A stretch of DNA of 64,000 bases, taken from positions 1 to 64,000 of the forward strand of contig JACKBI010000003.1 of NCBI GenBank assembly GCA_020634615.1, given 5' to 3'. This document shows positions 8,241 through 16,828 of this stretch, piece after piece; the first letter of the stretch is position 1; each line of letters begins with the position of its first letter. The position numbers were made by a program, and so were the translations under genes. This stretch comes from Anaerolineales bacterium (GTDB lineage Bacteria > Chloroflexota > Anaerolineae > JAAEKA01). The notes below the pieces were generated by a model that was not told the DNA's origin, ran no database searches, and was given only the letters and a program-made list of their open reading frames with translations.

Positions 8241-9668
8241 CTATCCTCCGCTCAGGCTACCCACCGGCAGATCGCCGCAGCGGTCGGTTTGACCTTCGGG
8301 CAGCAGGCAGGGCGGCTCGGGCCGGGTCGTGGTGACCAGGTCGAACATCGCGAAGTCCGGCGCCGCCAGATCGGTCAGCTTGACGATGTACATGTCCTGA
8401 ATTGCGACATGGTCCTCTGGGCGGATCTCGATCAGACCCTTCGGCCCTTCGAACGAAAGACCCTCCATCGCGTCGATCAGCGCGGCCGAGCTGGTGTCGC
8501 CACCCGTCTCGGCCAGACTGTAGATCGCCATCAGCGCGGCGTTCATGCCGTCGGCGTCGAACAGGTCCGGCGGCTCGCCGTAGCGGGACTTGATCTGCTC
8601 CACCAGCCAGTCGTTGATGGCGTTGTCCGGCGCTGTGTAGTGGTAGAGGATGCCGCTGGCCTGGCCCTGCATCTTGTCCGCCACCGGCCCGAAGATCGCT
8701 GCCATCGTCTTGTTGTCGAAGTAGGACGCACCCATGCCCATGCTGTCCAGCACGCCCAGTTCCTTGGCCGACTGGAACATCGGCACGAACCCGCCGCCGG
8801 CCCAGGTCACGATCCACGCATCCGCGCCGCTGTCGGCGATCTGCTCCATGTAGGGCGTGAAGTCACTGGTGTCCAGCGGCGCAAAGATGTCGTCGGCCAC
8901 GAACGTCCCGCCGAACTTGGTGCAGGCGTCACGGGCCGAAGCCGCGCCGCCGTAGCCGAAGCTGTAGTCCGGCGCGATCTGGATGAACGTGTCGTACTCC
9001 GAGGTCAGGTACTCGCACAGGTTGATGAAGTCCTGATAGTTCTCGCGGCTGACCCGGAAGGTGTGATCGTTGAAGTTCACGCCCGTGATGTCGTTGGCCG
9101 CCGCCGGCGCCGCGATCAGCACCACGTCGTTCTCCTTGGCGATCTCCTGCAGGCTGGCCGTGCTGCCGGAACTGACCGTTCCGACCAGCATATCGACCTG
9201 ATCCTTCTCGATCAGCTCACGCGCCAGGGTTGCCGTCTCGTCGGCGCTGCCCTTGTCGTCGCGCACCAGCACCTGCACTTCGCAGTCGCCGAACTTGTAC
9301 GACCAGGCGTTGTCGCCCATCTCTTCGCCGGCTGCACCGGAGGCGTACTCCATGCCCAGCAGGAACGAACGCTGCGCCATGGTGCCGTAGATCGCCAGCC
9401 CGCCCGTCAGGTCGGTGATGAGGCCGATCTTGATCGGTGCGTCACAGGTGAATGCACCCATGGCCTCGGCCGGGGCTTCAGTAGCCGCAGGTTCGGCCGG
9501 CGCGGCCGCTTCGGTAGCCGTAGGCTCGGGAACCGCGGTCGGTTCAGGCGCGGTGGTAGGCGCCGGTTCGGGAGCGGTAGTCGGCTCGGGCGTTGAGCCT
9601 CCGCCACAGGCTGCCAGCAGCATGGTCGCCACCAGCAGCAGTGCTATGACTGTATACAGTCTCTTCAT
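8241..9668 (-). CDS. Periplasmic-binding lipoprotein of the Liv-type importer
   Basis: Solute-binding protein (Peripla_BP_6 / LivJ-type fold) that delivers substrate to LivHM. A lipoprotein signal is clear: MKRLYTVIALLLVATMLLAA followed by Cys21, then Gly-Gly-Gly-Ser. Residues 25-68 are a Pro/Thr/Glu/Ala linker made of TAPEP-like repeats, a common tether in Chloroflexota lipoproteins. The body starts with PIKIGLITDLTGGLAIYG, the typical first strand and loop of the family. AGGAG lies eight bases before the ATG. The ligand is unknown; the position after a CoA-ligase/beta-oxidation cluster favours an organic acid. The TAG stop lies at the edge of the TGGTAGAT array. Confidence 0.88.
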   Translation of the reverse strand: MKRLYTVIALLLVATMLLAACGGGSTPEPTTAPEPAPTTAPEPTAVPEPTATEAAAPAEPAATEAPAEAMGAFTCDAPIKIGLITDLTGGLAIYGTMAQRSFLLGMEYASGAAGEEMGDNAWSYKFGDCEVQVLVRDDKGSADETATLARELIEKDQVDMLVGTVSSGSTASLQEIAKENDVVLIAAPAAANDITGVNFNDHTFRVSRENYQDFINLCEYLTSEYDTFIQIAPDYSFGYGGAASARDACTKFGGTFVADDIFAPLDTSDFTPYMEQIADSGADAWIVTWAGGGFVPMFQSAKELGVLDSMGMGASYFDNKTMAAIFGPVADKMQGQASGILYHYTAPDNAINDWLVEQIKSRYGEPPDLFDADGMNAALMAIYSLAETGGDTSSAALIDAMEGLSFEGPKGLIEIRPEDHVAIQDMYIVKLTDLAAPDFAMFDLVTTTRPEPPCLLPEGQTDRCGDLPVGSLSGG

Positions 9669-9719
9669 GATCGTCTCTCCTTCGTGTGGTTTGAATCTGA
9701 TCTTGTTTGGTCGGGATGA

Positions 9720-10589
9720 TTACGAAACGTCGCTGACTAATACCAGCGCCTCGCCCTGGCACACTGTCAATCCAGAGGATGTGGTGCAGCGAGTTGCCAG
9801 GTTTACCAGTTGTTTGTCGGCCCGGATGCGCACGATTTCGACCTCAGCGAGCAGGTCTTGCTCCGGGTAAGCGGGCGACGGAAACTCGAGCCGCTGTTTC
9901 AGATAGTTGGTGCCCGGACCAGGAAGCCGCGTGCCGAGCAACGTCGAGAAAAGCCCGCCCAGCAGCGCGCCTGGCACCGGCGTGTCGGCAAAGCCAGCCT
10001 GCCGGGCACGGTCGGCATCGCTGAAAACCGGACAGCGCTCGCCGGCCAGGTCAGCGTAATCCACCAGGTCTGCGGCGGAGAACCGGCGCTGCAAGCTGGC
10101 CCGCTGTCCGACAGCCAGGTGTCTCAACATCTCGCTGGACAGCGCCGACGCATCGCCGCCGGGACCACCGGTCTGAAGCTGAAAGGCGGACGATCCCGGC
10201 AGCCGCACCAGCATCTTGCCCTTCAGACCATACGCGCCGTCACGCTGGACAACCTCGGTCGCAAGCTCGGCCAACCCGTCGCTGTGCATGACTGCGATCA
10301 CCTCAGTTCTGATCTCCACCGTCTGATCGGCGTAGGTCGGCGCAGGAAACTTAAGTTCCTGGACCAACTGCTTGCAGCCCAGATGCGGCCAGCGGCTGCT
10401 CAGCGTCGAGCTGACGGCGCTGTAAAGCAGCATGCCGTGCGCCACCGTGCGACCGAACTTGCTGCGGGCGGCAAAGGCCGGATCGACGTGGATCGGATTG
10501 TCGTCGCCGCTCAACGCCGCGAAACGATCAAAATCCTGCTGGGTGAAGACTCGCGTCACTGTCGCGATCTCACCAACCTGGACAGTCAT
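9720..10589 (-). CDS. MaoC-family (R)-specific enoyl-CoA hydratase, double hot-dog
   Basis: Likely adds water to an enoyl-CoA intermediate. The first hot-dog domain (residues 1 to about 130) carries the hydratase-2 motif: SGDDNPIHVDPAFA with Asp/His and then FGRTVAHGML. The second domain (about 150-289) is a diverged copy: where the motif should be it reads FSDADRARQAGF then TPVPGALL, with the catalytic His absent, so only the first half looks active. The ATG overlaps the end of the acyl-CoA synthetase gene by 4 nt (ATGA), tying the two together in translation. Double-domain MaoC proteins occur in sterol and fatty-acid breakdown in actinobacteria and Chloroflexota. Confidence 0.82.
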   Translation of the reverse strand: MTVQVGEIATVTRVFTQQDFDRFAALSGDDNPIHVDPAFAARSKFGRTVAHGMLLYSAVSSTLSSRWPHLGCKQLVQELKFPAPTYADQTVEIRTEVIAVMHSDGLAELATEVVQRDGAYGLKGKMLVRLPGSSAFQLQTGGPGGDASALSSEMLRHLAVGQRASLQRRFSAADLVDYADLAGERCPVFSDADRARQAGFADTPVPGALLGGLFSTLLGTRLPGPGTNYLKQRLEFPSPAYPEQDLLAEVEIVRIRADKQLVNLATRCTTSSGLTVCQGEALVLVSDVS

Positions 10590-12118
10590 GGCTGCACATC
10601 CTGGCTTGACTCGCGTAGCTCGCGTTTCAACACCTTGCCGGCCGCGGTGCGCGGCAGCGTGTCCACGAACACCACCGATTTCGGGATCTTATAGCGCGCC
10701 AGCTTGCCCTGGCACCAGACGATCACCTCCTGCTCGCTCAACGTCTGGCCTGACTTGACAACCACGAAAGCCCGGCCCACTTCCTGCCATTTGGGGTCAG
10801 GCACGCCGACGACAGCCGCTTCGGCCACCGCGGGATGCTCATAGATCACGTTTTCCACCTCGGCCGGGTAGACGTTCTCGCCGCCGGAGATGAACATATC
10901 TTTCCAGCGATCGACGATGGTGTAGAAGCCCTCGTCGTCGAACATCGCGGCGTCGCCAGAGTGCAGCCAGCCATCGCGCAGCGCTTCCGCCGTCGCGTCG
11001 GGCCGGTTCCAGTAGCCGGTGGTGACGTTGCCGCCGCGAATGCACAGCTCGCCGACCTGGTTCGGACCGAGGACGTTGTCATCGCGGTCGCGGATCGACA
11101 CCTCGGTGTGCAGCACCGGCTTGCCCACCGAGCCAGCCTTGCGCACGGCATTGTCGCGATCGATGAGGAACACCGTTGGCCCCGTCTCGGTCATGCCGAA
11201 ACCCTGCTGAATGACAAGCCCCCTTGACGCAAACTGGTTGACAAGCGATGGCGGCAGCGACGAGCCGCCGCTGGCCCAACTGCGCACGCTGGACAGGTCG
11301 TAGCGGTCGAAGTCGGGGAACTGGGCCAGCATCAGGTAGATCGACGGCACCAGCAGGATCACCGAGACGCGCCACCGCTCGATCAGTCCCAGCAGCCCGG
11401 CCGCGTCGAAGGCCCGCATCACCACCAGCGTGCCGCCCGCATGGAAGGTCGGACCTGCATAAAGCCCCAACCCGCCGGCGTGAAACGTGGGCAGCACGTT
11501 GAGATTGACGTCCTGGCTGGTCAGGTCGATGGCCTGGCCCATGCCGACCGCGTTGTAGAAGAAGTTGCCGTAGGTCACCTGCGCGCCCTTGGGCCGGCCG
11601 GTGGTGCCCGACGTGTACAGGATGCACCAGGTGTCGTCGTAACGCAGCCGCGGCGCGGTCACGCCGTTGCGATCGCCGGCGGCCAGCGCGTCGACGTAGG
11701 ATGCCGTATTTCCGTCGGGCGAATCGCTCAGGACCAACTGATGCTCAATCGCTACCGCTCCTCGCAAATCGCTCACGACCTGAGCGAATTCCGGCTCGTA
11801 GATCAACAGCCGTGGCCGGCAGTCGTTGAGGATGTACTCCAGTTCCGGCACAGTCAGTCGCCAATTGAGCGTATTCAGGATCAGGCCCGCTTTGCTGCAC
11901 GCCATCAGCACCACGTAGTAATCGGCGCTGTTGCCGGCCAGAATCGACACGCGGTCGCCCTGGCGTAAATCGAGCTTGTCAAGAAAGAAGCTGGCCAGCC
12001 GGCCGGCGCGCTCGTCGAACTGGGCATAGGTCAATTCCAGCCCGCTGTGCGCGTCCACCAACGCCAGTTTGTCAGGCGTTCGTTCGGCGTGTCGTTTGAT
12101 CCAGTCGAAGTGATACAT
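10586..12118 (-). CDS. Acyl-CoA synthetase (AMP-forming), copy 1
   Basis: Activates a carboxylic acid to its CoA thioester through an acyl-AMP. The 510-residue protein has the ANL-superfamily motifs in order: YTSGTTGRPKGAQV (A3), GFGMTETGP (A5), YWNRPDATAEALRDGWLHSGD (A7), RWKDMFISGGENVYP (A8), and the C-terminal catalytic Lys in AAGKVLKREL (A10). Closest in pattern to long-chain or aromatic acyl-CoA ligases. The ATG at 12118 has context ACAACCATG with no ribosome site, and a repeat array reaches right up to it. It overlaps the MaoC gene and is one of three synthetases in the cluster (also 15229 and 21809). Confidence 0.88.
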   Translation of the reverse strand: MYHFDWIKRHAERTPDKLALVDAHSGLELTYAQFDERAGRLASFFLDKLDLRQGDRVSILAGNSADYYVVLMACSKAGLILNTLNWRLTVPELEYILNDCRPRLLIYEPEFAQVVSDLRGAVAIEHQLVLSDSPDGNTASYVDALAAGDRNGVTAPRLRYDDTWCILYTSGTTGRPKGAQVTYGNFFYNAVGMGQAIDLTSQDVNLNVLPTFHAGGLGLYAGPTFHAGGTLVVMRAFDAAGLLGLIERWRVSVILLVPSIYLMLAQFPDFDRYDLSSVRSWASGGSSLPPSLVNQFASRGLVIQQGFGMTETGPTVFLIDRDNAVRKAGSVGKPVLHTEVSIRDRDDNVLGPNQVGELCIRGGNVTTGYWNRPDATAEALRDGWLHSGDAAMFDDEGFYTIVDRWKDMFISGGENVYPAEVENVIYEHPAVAEAAVVGVPDPKWQEVGRAFVVVKSGQTLSEQEVIVWCQGKLARYKIPKSVVFVDTLPRTAAGKVLKRELRESSQDVQP

Positions 12119-12306
12119 GGTTGTAATGCGTGATGCGTGAAACGTAGTCCGTGAACGGTGATCGGTGGTAGGTCGTATTGCGTGTTTCGTATTGCGTTCT
12201 GATGAGCGTCACTACCAACTGCGAATTGACCGTGATTGACTGGGATATGAGCACACTGACAGTGCCCACCAATCTACCAATCTACCAGTCTACCTGTCTA
12301 CCAGTT
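12119..12306. repeat. Two adjoining short-repeat arrays (GCGTATT and TGGTAGAT types)
   Basis: From 12125 to about 12205 units resembling GCGTGATGCGTGAAACG and CGTATTGCGTGTTTCG recur with drifting phase. From 12268 to 12306 the TGGTAGAT unit appears in reverse orientation (CCAATCTACCAATCTACCAG). The TAG stop of the crotonase gene (12290-12292) lies inside this second array, so the array forms the last codons of that gene. Between them, 12206-12267, I see no gene or signal. Confidence 0.8.
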
Positions 12307-13087
12307 CCCGCTCACCCTCTGCCCGCGATCCGTTGCTGCGCAGACCGTCCAGAAACGCCCACATGCCGGCCTGCGCCTCCGCAGTCACGATTTGATCGAC
12401 GAATGAACGCCGCTCGGCCTCCAACCGCTGCGCTACGGGGACATCTGCCCACAGTCGCCGCCTGATGGCCTGCACCGATCCCGGCTGCATCGCTGCGACA
12501 GTCAACGCAGTCGCGCGCGCCTCGCGTTGCAGATCTTCTTCAGGAACCAGCCGGCTGGCCAGTCCCCAGGCGACCGCTTGTTCAGCCGTCATCGTGCCGT
12601 TGGTCAGCAGCAGGTCGGCCGGCCGCTTCTGGCCGATCACGTCGGGCAGCAGGGCTGTCCAGCCGCCGTCGGGGCTGAAGCCGACCACGCTGTAGAACGG
12701 TGTAAAGCTGGCTTGTCGCGTCACCAGCGCCACGTCCGACGCCAGCACCAGCCCCAGCGAGCCGCCGGTGACGATCCCATGCACGGCAGCCACCACCGGC
12801 ACCGGCAGATCGATCAGCGCGACGATTGTCTCGTTCAGCAGCCCGACCAGCCGCCCGGCGTACCGTTCCAGGTCGTCCCGGTGCTCGACAAAGCCGCCAA
12901 GGTCGCCGCCGGTTGAAAAGCTGCGGCCGTTGGCCTGCAGGACCAGGACCCGCACGTCCGGCCGCGCTGCCACCTCAGCCAGCGCGGCCAGAAGCTTCTC
13001 CAGCAACTCGGGAACCAGGCTGTTGTGGCGCTCGGGCCGGTTGAGGGTGACCGTCGCCAGCGGCGGGTCGATGTCCAGCAGGATCAT
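12290..13087 (-). CDS. Enoyl-CoA hydratase/isomerase-family protein (PaaG-like)
   Basis: A 265-residue crotonase-fold enzyme acting on a CoA thioester. The oxyanion-hole segments are clear: RSFSTGGDLGGF and HGIVTGGSLGL. The two catalytic glutamates of classical hydratases are missing (the second position reads FTPFYSVVGF), while SPDGGW supplies an Asp at the place used by PaaG-type isomerases. An isomerase or another crotonase reaction is therefore more likely than simple hydration; the MaoC protein could supply the hydratase. The stop codon and last residues are provided by a short-repeat array. The gap to the OB-fold gene upstream is 5 nt. Confidence 0.8.
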   Translation of the reverse strand: MILLDIDPPLATVTLNRPERHNSLVPELLEKLLAALAEVAARPDVRVLVLQANGRSFSTGGDLGGFVEHRDDLERYAGRLVGLLNETIVALIDLPVPVVAAVHGIVTGGSLGLVLASDVALVTRQASFTPFYSVVGFSPDGGWTALLPDVIGQKRPADLLLTNGTMTAEQAVAWGLASRLVPEEDLQREARATALTVAAMQPGSVQAIRRRLWADVPVAQRLEAERRSFVDQIVTAEAQAGMWAFLDGLRSNGSRAEGERELVDR

Positions 13088-13092
13088 GTCGG

Positions 13093-13518
13093 TTACGCTT
13101 CGGTCGCTGGCTCGAAGGCCAGGAAGGTTCGCCGGGCGTCGCCCTCGCCGCGGGTCACGAAGGTGGCTTGCAGCGGCATACCCACCGCCACCTGTCCGGT
13201 ATCTTTGGCGTCCACGCCCACGATTTGCCCACTGATGGACGGCCCTTCGTCCAGCGCGACGATGCCGGTCACGTAGGGATTGTCACGTCCATAGCCTGCC
13301 TCGATCATGGCGGTCGGCGGGATGTAGACCACGGTGTACGCGGCCAGCTTGCCCTGACCCGACAGCGGTTCCCAAGACATGTCGTCGCCGAAACAGTCGG
13401 GACACATAGGCCGCGCCTCGGCGTAGAGCGCACCACAAGACTGGCAGCGCGCGCCCATCAGCTTGTGTTCAGCGAGCCAACCTGTGAAATCTGCTTGTGT
13501 AAAACTCTCGGTTGCCAT
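13093..13518 (-). CDS. Zn-ribbon/OB-fold (DUF35-type) acyl-CoA-associated protein
   Basis: A 141-residue protein with an N-terminal rubredoxin-like zinc ribbon (Cys25, Cys28, Cys39, Cys42 in RCQSCGALYAEARPMCPDC) and a C-terminal OB fold (GKLAAYTVVYIPP, then PYVTGIVALDEG). DUF35 proteins form complexes with SCP-x-type thiolases and shuttle or bind the acyl-CoA. The thiolase gene is immediately upstream in the operon, separated by a repeat array, which fits this partnership. The start codon context is GCAACCATG with no ribosome site. Confidence 0.86.
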   Translation of the reverse strand: MATESFTQADFTGWLAEHKLMGARCQSCGALYAEARPMCPDCFGDDMSWEPLSGQGKLAAYTVVYIPPTAMIEAGYGRDNPYVTGIVALDEGPSISGQIVGVDAKDTGQVAVGMPLQATFVTRGEGDARRTFLAFEPATEA

Positions 13519-13529
13519 GGTTGCTACCT

Positions 13530-13640
13530 GGTTCTCAGTGATCAGTTGTCAGTTATCAGTAATCAGTTGTCAGTTGTCAGTTGTCAGTGACGCATCAACT
13601 GTTCACTGATTACTGGTTACTGGTTACTGATCACTGACTA
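13530..13640. repeat. CAGTTGT/ATCAGT array with inverted arm
   Basis: 13534-13587 is made of degenerate units of 7-8 bp (CAGTTGTCAGTTATCAGTAA), and 13599-13640 carries their reverse complement (CACTGATTACTGGTTACTGG). The arms are partly complementary around TGACGCATCAACTG. The TAG stop of the thiolase gene (13638-13640) abuts the right arm. The unit is close to heptanucleotide repeats long known from cyanobacterial intergenic DNA and introns. Confidence 0.85.
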
Positions 13641-14900
13641 CCGCCGCTCAAAAATATGTACCACACACGTCTGGCCCGTGCCGCCGACGTTGTGGGTCAG
13701 GGCGATGTCCACGTCGCGATCGACCTGACGCGGGCCGGCCTCGCCGCGCATCTGTTTCCAGACCTCGATTACCTGCGCCGCGCCGGACGCGCCCACGGGG
13801 TGTCCCTTTGCCTTCAAGCCGCCCGACGTGTTGACCGGTCGCAGCCCGTTGCGCGCCGTCAGCCCTTCCTCGGCCGCCACGAAGCCCTGGCCCGGCTCGA
13901 AGAACCCCAGGTCCTCGGTCGCGACGATCTCGGCGACCGTGAAGCAATCGTGGACCTCGGCGATCTTCACGTCCTGCGGGGTCACGCCGGCCATCTGGTA
14001 GGCCTGCTGGCTGGCATGGCGCGCCGCGCCCAGGCTGGTCAGGTCGGGGCGGTTGGGCAGCGCCCGGTCACTGGCCTGGCCGGCGCCGATGATCGCGATA
14101 GGCGTGTCGCTGAAGCTGCCGGCAAGCTCCTCGGACACCAGCAACAGCGCCGCCGCCCCGTCAGTGATGGGCGAACAGTCGAACAGACGCAGCGGCCAGG
14201 CGATCATCGGGTTGTAGACATCGTCCTGCAAGAACGCCATCTCGTCGGACCACTGCGGCACCGGACGTCCCTTCTTTGCCGCGCTGGCCTGGCGGGCCTG
14301 CATGATGCCGCCAATGGAGATGTTGAACTGGGCTTTGCTGTTCAGCGCGCCGTTCTCGTGGTTCTTGATGCCGACGCGCATCAACGCCTCGGGCGTCGCG
14401 CCGTAGCGCGCCATGTAGGCTGAGGCGATCGCGCCGTAGAAGCCGGGGAAAGTGAAGCCGGCCGGTATCTCGTAGAGCACGTCGCCGGCCGTTGCCAGGG
14501 TGTCGGTGACCTCGGCCGTCGGCAGGTTGCTCATCTTCTCGATGCCGCCCACCAGCACCACGTCGTGCAGCCCGGATGCCACCGCCATGATACCCTGCCG
14601 TAAGGCAACGCCGCTGCTGGCGCAGGCGTCCTCGATACGCACCGCCGGCCGCGGCGTGAGCCCCACCCAGTCGGCCATGATGGGCGCGGTGTGGCCCTGG
14701 TGCTCGAACAGGTCGCTGCTGTAGTTGCCGATGAACAGCGCCTCGATGTCGCGCGGATCCAGCCCCTTGTCCACCGAGGCTCGCATCTCGCGAAACGCCT
14801 CGACGAACAGGTCGCGCGTGGCCTTCTCTGGAAATGTTCCAAACTGGCTCATGCCGGCCCCGACGACTGCCACGCCGCGACCGAGTTTTCTTTGGGTCAT
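13638..14900 (-). CDS. Thiolase (SCP-x/acetyl-CoA acetyltransferase type)
   Basis: Catalyses thiolytic cleavage (or condensation) of a 3-oxoacyl-CoA, the last step of a beta-oxidation-like cycle. The 420-residue protein has the nucleophilic Cys93 in DACASSGVAL, the active-site His in EVHDCFTVAE, and the C-terminal KAKGHPVGASG and NVGGTGQTCVVH blocks. It resembles the lipid-transfer-type thiolases that need a DUF35 partner, and that partner is encoded next. Starts at an ATG 9 nt after the ankyrin gene's stop. Confidence 0.87.
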   Translation of the reverse strand: MTQRKLGRGVAVVGAGMSQFGTFPEKATRDLFVEAFREMRASVDKGLDPRDIEALFIGNYSSDLFEHQGHTAPIMADWVGLTPRPAVRIEDACASSGVALRQGIMAVASGLHDVVLVGGIEKMSNLPTAEVTDTLATAGDVLYEIPAGFTFPGFYGAIASAYMARYGATPEALMRVGIKNHENGALNSKAQFNISIGGIMQARQASAAKKGRPVPQWSDEMAFLQDDVYNPMIAWPLRLFDCSPITDGAAALLLVSEELAGSFSDTPIAIIGAGQASDRALPNRPDLTSLGAARHASQQAYQMAGVTPQDVKIAEVHDCFTVAEIVATEDLGFFEPGQGFVAAEEGLTARNGLRPVNTSGGLKAKGHPVGASGAAQVIEVWKQMRGEAGPRQVDRDVDIALTHNVGGTGQTCVVHIFERR

Positions 14901-14909
14901 GATATCTTC

Positions 14910-15251
14910 CTACTGGCGATGACCGCCATTTTCCTCCAAGAGCTTCATGATTTCAACAGATGCCGCGGTATAAGCACCCATCCGAAATTCGCCGGCAATT
15001 GCTGCATGATCAAAGGCCACAAGACCAAAAGAATCCTCCGCCTGCAAGTCCGCTCCTAACTCAATTAGCCTGCGGACCATCTCAACGTTTTGGGCACGAG
15101 CTGCCCACATCACTGGCGTTGTCTCGTCTTCATATCGCGCGTTCCTGTCGACTCCTTGTTCAAGTAGGCGATTGGCCGTAACGTTCCAATGATTCAATAT
15201 AGAGTCGTGGAGCCGATAAACATCCATTTCAACTTTGCGCATATTGCTCAC
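14910..15251 (-). CDS. Short ankyrin-repeat protein
   Basis: About 113 residues with two ankyrin repeats (ETTPVMWAARAQNVEMVRRLIELG and the next, degenerate one ending TAASVEIMKLLEENG), which would make a small protein-binding surface. The start is uncertain: GTG 15251 overlaps the end of the acyl-CoA synthetase gene by 23 nt, while ATG 15242 or ATG 15227 are possible; none has a good ribosome site. It is an odd insertion between a CoA ligase and a thiolase, and more A/T-rich than either. Its role in the cluster is unknown. Confidence 0.65.
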   Translation of the reverse strand: MSNMRKVEMDVYRLHDSILNHWNVTANRLLEQGVDRNARYEDETTPVMWAARAQNVEMVRRLIELGADLQAEDSFGLVAFDHAAIAGEFRMGAYTAASVEIMKLLEENGGHRQ

Positions 15252-16779
15252 GTAGCTCGCGTTTCAGGATCTTGCCGGCGGCTGAGATTGGCAGCTCGGG
15301 CAGGAACTCGACGTCCTTTGGCACCTTGTAGCGGGCAAGGTTCGCTTGCAGGTGCGCGATCAGCTCATCTTCAGTCGCGGTCATGCCCGGCTTCAGCACC
15401 ACGCACGCCAGACCAACCTCGCCCCAGCGCGGATCGGGCACGCCGATCACCGCGCACATGGCGACCGCCGGATGCCGGTACAGCACCTGTTCGATCTCCG
15501 CCGGGTAGACGTTCTCGCCGCCGGAGATAAACATGTCCTTCTTGCGATCGACGACGTAGAAGTACCACTCGTCGTCGTGATACACCAGGTCACCGGTGTG
15601 GAACCAGCCGTCGTCGTCGATGACCGCGGCCGATGCCTGCGGGTTTTGCCAGTAGCCCGACGACCCGCTCGGCCCTTTCAGGAGTAGCTCACCCACCTCG
15701 TTCGGTCCCAGGGGCCGGTTGTCGTCGTCAACCACGCGCACGTCGATGAAGAAGTTAGGCCGGCCGATGCTGCCCGCCTTGCGGATCGCATCCTCCGGCG
15801 GCAGGGCAAACAGGCCGGGGCCGTACTCGGTCATGCCAAAGCCCTGCTTGAAGCGGATGCCCTTCTCGCGTGTGTACTGCTCGACCAGCGGCACCGGCAG
15901 CGGCGCGCCGCCGCTGGTGCAAAAACGCAGACTGCTCATGTCAGCTGTCGCCCAGTTGGGCGCGGTGGTCAGCATCTGGTACATGGTCGGCACCGCGGCG
16001 AACACCGTCACGCCCTCGCGTTCGATCAGCTCCAACACTTGGGCCGGGTCGAACTGACGCGTCAAGACGCTGGTGTTGCCGAAAACGACCTGCGACGACA
16101 TGTAGGCGAACAGCCCGCCGGCATGGAACAGCGGGAACACGCACAGGTAGATGTCGTCGTGGGTCAGGTCGTGGATCACCGTGTTGAGCACGTTCCAGCA
16201 AATCTGGCGATGGCTGATCTGCGCGCCCTTGGGCAGACCGGTAGTGCCGCCGGTGAACAGCAGGCAGGCGATGTCCTCCTCGGTCAGCGTCTCGCAGGTG
16301 ACGGGTCGATCGGTAGATTGGTCGATGGTAGATTGGTATTCCTGGCTAAAGGGAAGGCCCGGGCCGTCGAGATGTAGGAAATGGTTAATGGTCGATGGTT
16401 GATGGTTGATGGTTAATCGGATCTGTGCGACTGTGTCGCGGAAATCGTCGCCGAACAGCAGCGCCTTGGGCGTCGTCAGTTCGATCAAACCGGCCAGTTC
16501 ACGCGGGTGCAGCCGCCAGTTGAGCGGCGTGCTGATCGCGCCCAGCTTGCCGCAGGCGTAGAGCAGGTCCAGGTGTTCGATGCCGTCGCGCGCCAGGATG
16601 GCAACCCGGTCGCCCTTGCCGACACCGGCCTCATCGTGCAGCCAGTTGGCCAGCCGGTTGACGCGCCGGTTCCACTCGCGCCAGGTCAGCCGCAGCTCTG
16701 GCCGCTTACCCGCGTCGATGATCGCCAGCTTGTCTGGTGAGTATATCTCGCGTCGTCCGAGGGTGTCGCCGATGTACAT
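15229..16779 (-). CDS. Acyl-CoA synthetase (AMP-forming), copy 2, with repeat-derived insert
   Basis: A 516-residue ANL-family ligase: LFTGGTTGLPKGAQISH (A3), QGFGMTEYGPG (A5), GWFHTGD (A7), DRKKDMFISGGENVYP (A8), and the catalytic Lys in AAGKILKREL (A10). Between about residues 122 and 155 the protein reads TINHQPSTINHF and YQSTIDQSTDRP; these are translations of two in-frame short-repeat arrays (16305-16345 and 16379-16420). Such an array is normally intergenic. It lies in a surface region between the first ANL strands and the A3 loop, so the enzyme may tolerate it. Start context is AAACCATG with no ribosome site, and repeats precede it. Confidence 0.86.
   Translation of the reverse strand: MYIGDTLGRREIYSPDKLAIIDAGKRPELRLTWREWNRRVNRLANWLHDEAGVGKGDRVAILARDGIEHLDLLYACGKLGAISTPLNWRLHPRELAGLIELTTPKALLFGDDFRDTVAQIRLTINHQPSTINHFLHLDGPGLPFSQEYQSTIDQSTDRPVTCETLTEEDIACLLFTGGTTGLPKGAQISHRQICWNVLNTVIHDLTHDDIYLCVFPLFHAGGLFAYMSSQVVFGNTSVLTRQFDPAQVLELIEREGVTVFAAVPTMYQMLTTAPNWATADMSSLRFCTSGGAPLPVPLVEQYTREKGIRFKQGFGMTEYGPGLFALPPEDAIRKAGSIGRPNFFIDVRVVDDDNRPLGPNEVGELLLKGPSGSSGYWQNPQASAAVIDDDGWFHTGDLVYHDDEWYFYVVDRKKDMFISGGENVYPAEIEQVLYRHPAVAMCAVIGVPDPRWGEVGLACVVLKPGMTATEDELIAHLQANLARYKVPKDVEFLPELPISAAGKILKRELREQYAQS
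16305..16420. repeat. Short-repeat arrays inside a coding frame
   Basis: Two clusters of degenerate repeats lie within the acyl-CoA synthetase gene: GATCGGTAGATTGGTCGATG at 16308-16338, and ATGGTTAATGGTCGATGGTT (continuing TGATGGTTGATGG) at 16379-16418. Neither breaks the frame. The first is the same unit family as the arrays flanking this gene at 16780 and elsewhere. Confidence 0.8.
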
Positions 16780-16828
16780 GGTTTGGTGGTTGGTAGATTG
16801 GTAGACAGGTAAATTGGGAAGTTGGTTA
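16780..16828. repeat. TGGTAGAT-type array, left flank of four-helix-bundle gene
   Basis: Units GGTTGGTAGATTGGTAGACA and AATTGGGAAGTTGGTTAG run from the acyl-CoA synthetase start codon to the TAA stop of the four-helix-bundle gene. The array at 17358-17400 on the other side of that gene is in the opposite orientation. Confidence 0.8.
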
